Part shown: piece by piece, positions 59,516 through 64,000 of the stretch
Layout: each line of letters begins with the position of its first letter
Position numbering within the stretch: the stretch's first letter is position 1
Assembly (NCBI RefSeq): GCF_003012735.1
Contig: NZ_PXYI01000001.1
Span: 310,001 to 374,000, forward strand
Direction of reading: 5' to 3'
Origin: Allosphingosinicella deserti
Lineage (GTDB): Bacteria; Pseudomonadota; Alphaproteobacteria; Sphingomonadales; Sphingomonadaceae
Length of the DNA: 64,000 bases
Made by a program: the position numbers and the translations under genes
The notes under the pieces: generated by a model
Seen by the model: only the letters and a program-made list of their open reading frames with translations
Told to the model about the DNA's origin: nothing
The model's database searches: none

Positions 59516-60673
59516 TCAGGCGGCCTGACGACGGGCCGCGGCCAGATGCCGATAATGGTCGAGGAGGTCGCCGAAATGGTGGGTCATGGTCCGGATTGGC
59601 CGCACCTCCGGCGAGATCCTCGGGCTGGTCACGAAGGTGCGGAGGGCGCGGGCTGCGTCGGCGGGATCGCCGGAGGCGAAGCAGAGGCCGCCGCCGGCGC
59701 GGGCATGGTCGGAGGCGCCGCCGCGATCGGGGACGATGAGCGGCAGGCCGGACGCCGTCGCCTCGGCCGCGACCATCGAGAAGGTTTCCGCCTCGCAGCC
59801 GTGGACGAGCGCATCGGCGCTGGCGAGCAGGCGCGCAAGCGCGGTGCGGTCTGCGATCGGTGACAGGAGATGGATGTGCGGATTGCCATCGATCTCGCGG
59901 ACGGTCCGCGCGCGATCGCGCCCGTCGCCGACGAGGATGAGGCCGACCGGATGATCGAAGCTCACCGCCACCACCGCCTTCACGATCATCGGCCAGCGCT
60001 TCTCCGGAGCGTGTCTGCCGACGCCGACGAGCAGGGTCGCATCCGGCGGCAGCGCGCAGCGCGCGAGCAGGCGCGCGCGTAGGGCGGGATCGCACCGGTC
60101 CGGCGAGAACAGACCCGCCTCGACGCCCATCCTGTGGGTGGCGACGCGGCGAAGGCCCGCCGCGGCCAGGCGCCGCGACAGGCTGTCGCTGGCGCTCACG
60201 ACCAGATCGAAAGCGCCGTTGACGCGGCGCAGGTGATTCCAGACCCAGCCGAGCTTGCGGTCGATGGTGGCGGTGCTCGCCAGCCCTTCGAACCAGCGAT
60301 AGGCATAGGCGGCCATCGGGTCGGCGTGCATGACGAGGGCCCGGGCCGCATCACCGGGCCAGGTCGCGACGGCCGAGGCGCTGCGCCAGGGCGAAGAGGC
60401 CTCGACGAAATCCGGCCGTTCCCGATCGAGATGGCGATGGATCGTCGCGGCGTCCGCAAAGTAGCGATATCTTCGATCGAACGGGAAGCGCGGCGAGGCG
60501 ACCCATTGGATGCGCGCGCCCCGCCCGCGCAGTTCGCTGCGGTCCTCCGGGCCCGGGGCGAGAATGACGATCTCGTGACCCAGTGCGGGCCCGGCGGCGA
60601 GCTTCTGATCGACATAGGTGCGGACGCCGCCGCCTTCGGGCGCGTAAAAGGCCGAAACGTCGACGATCTTCAT
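59516..60673 (-). CDS. GT4 family glycosyltransferase
   Basis: A 385-residue GT-B glycosyltransferase. N-terminal domain: MKIVDVSAFYAPEGGGVRTY (glycine-rich start), DFVEASSPWRSASAV. C-terminal domain: LLVGVGRHAPEKRWPMIVKA, VGLILVGDGRDRARTV, and the nucleotide-sugar site ALVHGCEAETFSMVAAEATA with the EX7E glutamates. It likely adds a sugar from a nucleotide donor to a lipid-linked or exopolysaccharide acceptor at the inner membrane. It is the last gene of a five-gene leftward operon; the gene before it ends three bases upstream. Confidence 0.92.
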   Translation of the reverse strand: MKIVDVSAFYAPEGGGVRTYVDQKLAAGPALGHEIVILAPGPEDRSELRGRGARIQWVASPRFPFDRRYRYFADAATIHRHLDRERPDFVEASSPWRSASAVATWPGDAARALVMHADPMAAYAYRWFEGLASTATIDRKLGWVWNHLRRVNGAFDLVVSASDSLSRRLAAAGLRRVATHRMGVEAGLFSPDRCDPALRARLLARCALPPDATLLVGVGRHAPEKRWPMIVKAVVAVSFDHPVGLILVGDGRDRARTVREIDGNPHIHLLSPIADRTALARLLASADALVHGCEAETFSMVAAEATASGLPLIVPDRGGASDHARAGGGLCFASGDPADAARALRTFVTSPRISPEVRPIRTMTHHFGDLLDHYRHLAAARRQAA

Positions 60674-60676
60674 GCG

Positions 60677-61177
60677 TCACCTTTTCAATGGGCCGAAGAA
60701 GAACGTGCCCCGGCGGTAGTTCATGACGATCCGGATCCGGGTGATGCCGGGCCCGGCCACCACCCGGGTCGCCGCCGCGCGTGGCCGAGAAAGGCCGAGC
60801 CTGGGATTGTTCGGAAACCCCACGCCGTCGACCGACAGTCCGAACTTCCGGTTGGAATCGCGGTCGTGAAGGAGCGACAGGCTGTAGGCGCCCGGTGCGG
60901 GGATCCGGATGCAGATTTGCACCCCGCCGCGTGCGGGCACCGGACCCGTCACCCGGCGGAAGACCTTGCGGGCCATGACGAGGACATTGTCGTCGGCGAG
61001 GAAATCCCGATCGTTGGAGGGATAGGCTTCGAGCTTCAGCAACCCCTGCCGATCCTTGAGCCCGGCCACTTCGACCAGAATCGCCGGCCCCGGCTCGTTG
61101 GCGCGGCACCGTCCCTCGGCAACGCCAAGCGACGGGCTGGACGGGAGCTGGGCGGCGAGCAGGAGGGAGATAATCAT
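60677..61177 (-). CDS. DUF2141 exported protein
   Basis: A 166-residue protein with a short signal-like start (MIISLLLAAQLPSSPSLGVA) and a DUF2141 beta-sandwich: AILVEVAGLKDRQGLLKLEA, ICIRIPAPGAYSLSLLHDRD and SNRKFGLSVDGVGFPNNPRL, the last being the family signature (HDxNxNGxxD-like segment plus G-FSN). The role of the family is unknown; members are periplasmic or secreted. The ATG overlaps the stop of the membrane protein before it, and the next gene starts three bases after its stop, so it is embedded in the glycan operon. Confidence 0.87.
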   Translation of the reverse strand: MIISLLLAAQLPSSPSLGVAEGRCRANEPGPAILVEVAGLKDRQGLLKLEAYPSNDRDFLADDNVLVMARKVFRRVTGPVPARGGVQICIRIPAPGAYSLSLLHDRDSNRKFGLSVDGVGFPNNPRLGLSRPRAAATRVVAGPGITRIRIVMNYRRGTFFFGPLKR

Positions 61178-62172
61178 GGGCGCTCCTTCAGGCCGGCAAG
61201 CTCGCTGGCCGTCAGCACGACACCGAGAAGGATGTGGGTGGCGAGCAGCAGCGCCGCGATCATGCCGAGCATGGCCGCGATCTGGCTGTCGTGTCCGATC
61301 GCGACGACCGCCAAAGCGACGAAGGCGAGATCCTTGTTCGGCAGGAAGGGCAGGCGCGACAGCAGCAGGCGGAGCGCCGCGAGGATGAGCCACCAGCCGA
61401 TCGGCACCTGGGGAAGGACGAGGTGCCACAGCAAAGACGCCAGCGCCGTCTTGACGATGATCCTCGCCGCGTGCGCCTCGATCACGAAGCGCAGGTCGGC
61501 GGCGGGGAGGCTGAAGAGCCGGTGCCGGAAGAGCAAGGCGGCAAGCGAGGTCGCGACCAGCACGATCGCGGAAAGATACAGGGCCTCGCCACCGAGGCTG
61601 AGCTGCAATTCCCCCAGGAGCGGAAACGCCATCGCCATCAGGATCAGAGTGAAGACGTTGCCGACGACCGCCGACAAGATGGTGACATCCTTGATCGCGC
61701 CGAACGGCGCCCCCGTCATCTGCGCGCGCTTGCGCGCCCAGGTGTAGAAATAGACCTCTCCGATATAACCGAAGAGAATCTCGTTGCCGATATATTTGCG
61801 GGTGAGGGCGACGAGGCCCAAGGCCGGGATGTGCCACAAGCGCCGGTAGATCGCCCATTCGCTGACGATCTGGACGAAGTAGGAGACGGCGAACGTCATC
61901 CAGAAAGCGGCGGAATCGGGCAGGAGCGCAATGAGCTCGGCCGGCCGGACCTCGCGCAGCTGCAGGAGGGTCGCGACCAGGACCGCGCCCGAAATGGCGA
62001 CCCCGAGCCGATGCAGCCAGCCCTGCCGCGAGGCATCGAGCGGGGCAGGATCGGCCCGCGCCAAATCGAACCGTAGCGCAGGGTCGGGCGGCGTTGGGTC
62101 GGACCGCGCCGGATCGGGCGCCCGATAGGGTCCGCCGACCAGCTCGCCGGTCGCGGCGTCAGTCCGATACAT
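61174..62172 (-). CDS. Flippase-like multi-pass membrane protein (LPG_synthase_TM-like)
   Basis: A 332-residue inner-membrane protein. After a ~50-residue Pro/Asp-rich cytoplasmic lead come about eight helices: LGVAISGAVLVATLLQL, AFWMTFAVSYFVQIVSEWAI, VTILSAVVGNVFTLILMAMA, ALYLSAIVLVATSLAALLF and others. Its layout, with KYIGNEILFGYIGEVYFYTW between helices, resembles the membrane domain of lysylphosphatidylglycerol synthase/UPF0104 proteins, often found with glycosyltransferases as candidate lipid-glycan flippases. It overlaps the genes on both sides (14 bp and 4 bp). Transport of a glycolipid is inference. Confidence 0.7.
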   Translation of the reverse strand: MYRTDAATGELVGGPYRAPDPARSDPTPPDPALRFDLARADPAPLDASRQGWLHRLGVAISGAVLVATLLQLREVRPAELIALLPDSAAFWMTFAVSYFVQIVSEWAIYRRLWHIPALGLVALTRKYIGNEILFGYIGEVYFYTWARKRAQMTGAPFGAIKDVTILSAVVGNVFTLILMAMAFPLLGELQLSLGGEALYLSAIVLVATSLAALLFRHRLFSLPAADLRFVIEAHAARIIVKTALASLLWHLVLPQVPIGWWLILAALRLLLSRLPFLPNKDLAFVALAVVAIGHDSQIAAMLGMIAALLLATHILLGVVLTASELAGLKERP

Positions 62173-63382
62173 AAGCGGGTTCGGAGGTGCTCATGCCCGT
62201 AGACGGAGCACATTCGGGATTTCCCCACTCACCCTGATTTTGATCCGGATATGCAGCCATTCGAAGAAGGCGAAGATAGGCGGGCGCCGCCCGTTCGACC
62301 CGAAATTGTCCGGCCTGTGCGCGAAGCGAATGACGGTCCGGCGCCGCGCCCGGTCTCGCCATTGCGGCCGCCAGGGCATCGACGTCGCCGCGGTCGACGA
62401 GCTGGCCGAAGCGGCTCCGTCCCAAGCTGTCTGTTCCGAGCAGTTCGTCCAGCGCGGCGCTGCTTCGCGTCGCAACGATCGACAGTCCCGCCGCCATCGC
62501 CTCGACGACCACGCCGGGCACGCCTTCGTAGTCGGACGACAGAAGGAACAGGTCGGCGCGGGCGTACCAGCTTGCGGTGTCGCTTTGATGCCCCGGCAGC
62601 GACAGGCGCGAGGCGATGCCGAGGCGATGTGCCAATGCCTGGAGCGCGCCCCGGCATGGTCCTTCGCCCACAATGACCAGCAGGTCGTCCGGGCCACCAG
62701 CGCGCGCGAACGCAGCCAGGAGGAGATCGAACCGTTTCTGCGGCACGAGACGCCCAACGGACAGGAACAGACGCCCTTTCGCGCCGTAGCGCACGGCCAG
62801 GTCGCGCGCCTCCGCGAGGCGCCGGGCTTCCGCTCCGTCGAGCACGGGGTTGTCGATGACGGTGACGCGCTCCGGCGGAATGTCGAGGGCGACGGCGATG
62901 CCGTCGCGCATCGACCCGGCCATCGCCACCCAATGGGGAATCAGCCGGCCCTGCAGCTTGAGCCAGGGCCGATAGGCGCGACGGGCGACGGCGTTCATGT
63001 CGGGCCGGTCGAAATCGTTGCTGACCTTGGCGACGAACGGCGGGCACGCACGCCCGAGCAGCAGGCGAAGGGCCACCGCCACCACCGTGTAGCTGTTGCC
63101 GGCGCAGAAGATCACATCCGGGCGGACCGCGCGGACGCGGCGCCAGAGGCAGAAGATCATCCACAGCGTTTCGAACCGCGCGGTCGAGATGGTGCCGGAC
63201 GAATAAAGTGCGTAGTCGAGCGCCGGCGCCTCGTCGCGCATCGCCCCGTCGGCCCGTCCGAGGAGTACCGTCACGTCGGCACCCGCCGTCTGCCAGGCCT
63301 TGCACAGGCGCAGCGCGACGCGCTCGACCCCGCCGGGCTCGAAACTGTGAAGACAGACAAGGACACGCAAGGCGGACTGCAC
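62159..63382 (-). CDS. GT4 family glycosyltransferase
   Basis: A 407-residue GT-B glycosyltransferase, distinct from the one at 59516. Its start VLVCLHSFEPGGVERVALRL has the donor loop GGVERV. The C-terminal half has RLFLSVGRLVPQKRFDLLLA, LLVIVGEGPCRGALQALAHR, and the sugar-binding site FLLSSDYEGVPGVVVEAMAA with both EX7E glutamates. GTG 63382 is the start; the gene before it ends 45 bp upstream. Second gene of the glycan operon. Confidence 0.93.
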   Translation of the reverse strand: MQSALRVLVCLHSFEPGGVERVALRLCKAWQTAGADVTVLLGRADGAMRDEAPALDYALYSSGTISTARFETLWMIFCLWRRVRAVRPDVIFCAGNSYTVVAVALRLLLGRACPPFVAKVSNDFDRPDMNAVARRAYRPWLKLQGRLIPHWVAMAGSMRDGIAVALDIPPERVTVIDNPVLDGAEARRLAEARDLAVRYGAKGRLFLSVGRLVPQKRFDLLLAAFARAGGPDDLLVIVGEGPCRGALQALAHRLGIASRLSLPGHQSDTASWYARADLFLLSSDYEGVPGVVVEAMAAGLSIVATRSSAALDELLGTDSLGRSRFGQLVDRGDVDALAAAMARPGAAPDRHSLRAQAGQFRVERAAPAYLRLLRMAAYPDQNQGEWGNPECAPSTGMSTSEPAYVSD

Positions 63383-63427
63383 GCATCGACTCCGTTCGGG
63401 CGTTCAACCCGAGACGGAGCCGTTCCT

Positions 63428-64000
63428 TCATTTCCCCATCAGATCGCCGTAACGGCCGGGGACCCGGTCGGCGAGAAAGGCTGCGAGCGTGCGGTCGATA
63501 TCGGCCAGCAAGGCCGGGGAGGTCGTGTCCCCCGGGTGCACTGCGAGCCGGACGACTGGAAGGGGACGCAGCGCGAACCTGGCGAGCGCGGCGAAGGCAA
63601 GCGAGCTCGCCTTGCGCGCGCGGCTGCGGCTCGCCCAGCTGACGACCGGTCCGCGCACCAGGGTCGCGCCATCGACGGGCCGCCAGACCTTCAGATGGTC
63701 TTCCGCCAGCGCGAAGCCTTCATCGGCGAGCGCCCGGATCGCGCCTTCGCCGTAGAGCCAGGCGGGCGCGATGAAGCCCGCCACCGGGCGACCGATCACA
63801 TCCTCGATCAGGGCGCGGCCGTCCCGCATGCGCCGTGCGGCCTCGGCGCGGCCGAGCCCCAGAAACTCGCCCTCGCCGGCGGTCATGCGCCTGGCCTTGA
63901 ACGCGGCAAGAGCGCCCCGATGACGCTGGTCGTCGCGGTGGCTCCAGCCGTGGACGAACATCTCCACCCCCCGGTCGGCCCATCCGCGCAGCCGCGCCTG
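63428..64000 (-). CDS. Polysaccharide deacetylase-like protein (5' end outside window)
   Basis: The 190 visible C-terminal residues of a (beta/alpha)-barrel deacetylase. GVEMFVHGWSHRDDQRHRGA has the metal-binding H-x-x-x-H/D-type segment. ALIEDVIGRPVAGFIAPAWL is the conserved strand after it, and VVRLAVHPGDTTSPALLADI supplies the late His. The frame is open to base 64000 with no start that fits, so the metal-binding Asp pair lies beyond the window. DUF2334-like members act on glycans or lipid-linked sugars. First visible gene of the glycan operon. Confidence 0.85.
   Translation of the reverse strand, partial: QARLRGWADRGVEMFVHGWSHRDDQRHRGALAAFKARRMTAGEGEFLGLGRAEAARRMRDGRALIEDVIGRPVAGFIAPAWLYGEGAIRALADEGFALAEDHLKVWRPVDGATLVRGPVVSWASRSRARKASSLAFAALARFALRPLPVVRLAVHPGDTTSPALLADIDRTLAAFLADRVPGRYGDLMGK

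Overview
The window is high-GC DNA with the gene repertoire of a sphingomonad-like alphaproteobacterium. Supporting features are large TonB-dependent receptors of the type frequent in Sphingomonadales and Caulobacterales, a NodT-family efflux channel, RarA, a Coq7-type hydroxylase, many envelope lipoproteins, and dense ATGA/GTGA start-stop overlaps. Genus is inferred from family content only; there is no rRNA gene. About 65 protein genes, one tRNA-Thr(UGU), three gene remnants and several regulatory sites can be supported. No CRISPR array, phage structural gene, integrase or intact transposase was seen.

Layout. 0-10 kb: a truncated GGDEF-EAL-PilZ protein, DoxX, an outer-membrane beta-barrel, a YcaQ-like protein, then a divergent TonB receptor and beta-propeller phytase. 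10-16.8 kb: tRNA-Thr, Coq7-like enzyme, a deletion scar fusing 3' ends of kup and kdpE, a beta-lactamase-fold hydrolase, rarA, a possible structured RNA and a truncated orphan HicB. 16.8-23 kb: an MHS transporter and a TetR-controlled EmrAB-TolC-type pump with a readable promoter and two matching operators. 23-40 kb: mostly core-like genes: small membrane proteins, an exported aspartyl protease cluster, a LytS/LytTR-type two-component pair, GH43 glycosidase, LysR and TetR regulators with their neighbours. 41-47 kb: phospholipase C, PhoD phosphatase and a divergent TonB receptor with Pho-box-like repeats between them. With the phytase locus this makes two separate organic-phosphate scavenging loci.

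47-57.7 kb is the accessory part. It holds two inverted paralogous copies of a two-gene module: a multi-pass membrane protein whose stop codon overlaps the start of a cysteine-peptidase-like protein. The second protein has an invariant Cys and His exactly 165 residues apart in both copies. One copy has a coupled 40-residue ORF behind it, and a decayed third copy of the protease-like gene lies between the two. A short motif (GGGGACACTTTACTTAACTCCGA-like, always in the same orientation) separates the blocks: P1 peptidase, second module, then M23 peptidase/cupin/ABC transporter. I cannot assign a function to the module; it is the best candidate here for an undescribed system.

57.7-64 kb: an LptF/LptG-like permease flanked by inverted copies of a short conserved coding remnant. 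It is followed on the minus strand by a compact glycan operon: a polysaccharide deacetylase running off the window, two GT4 glycosyltransferases, a flippase-like membrane protein and a DUF2141 protein.
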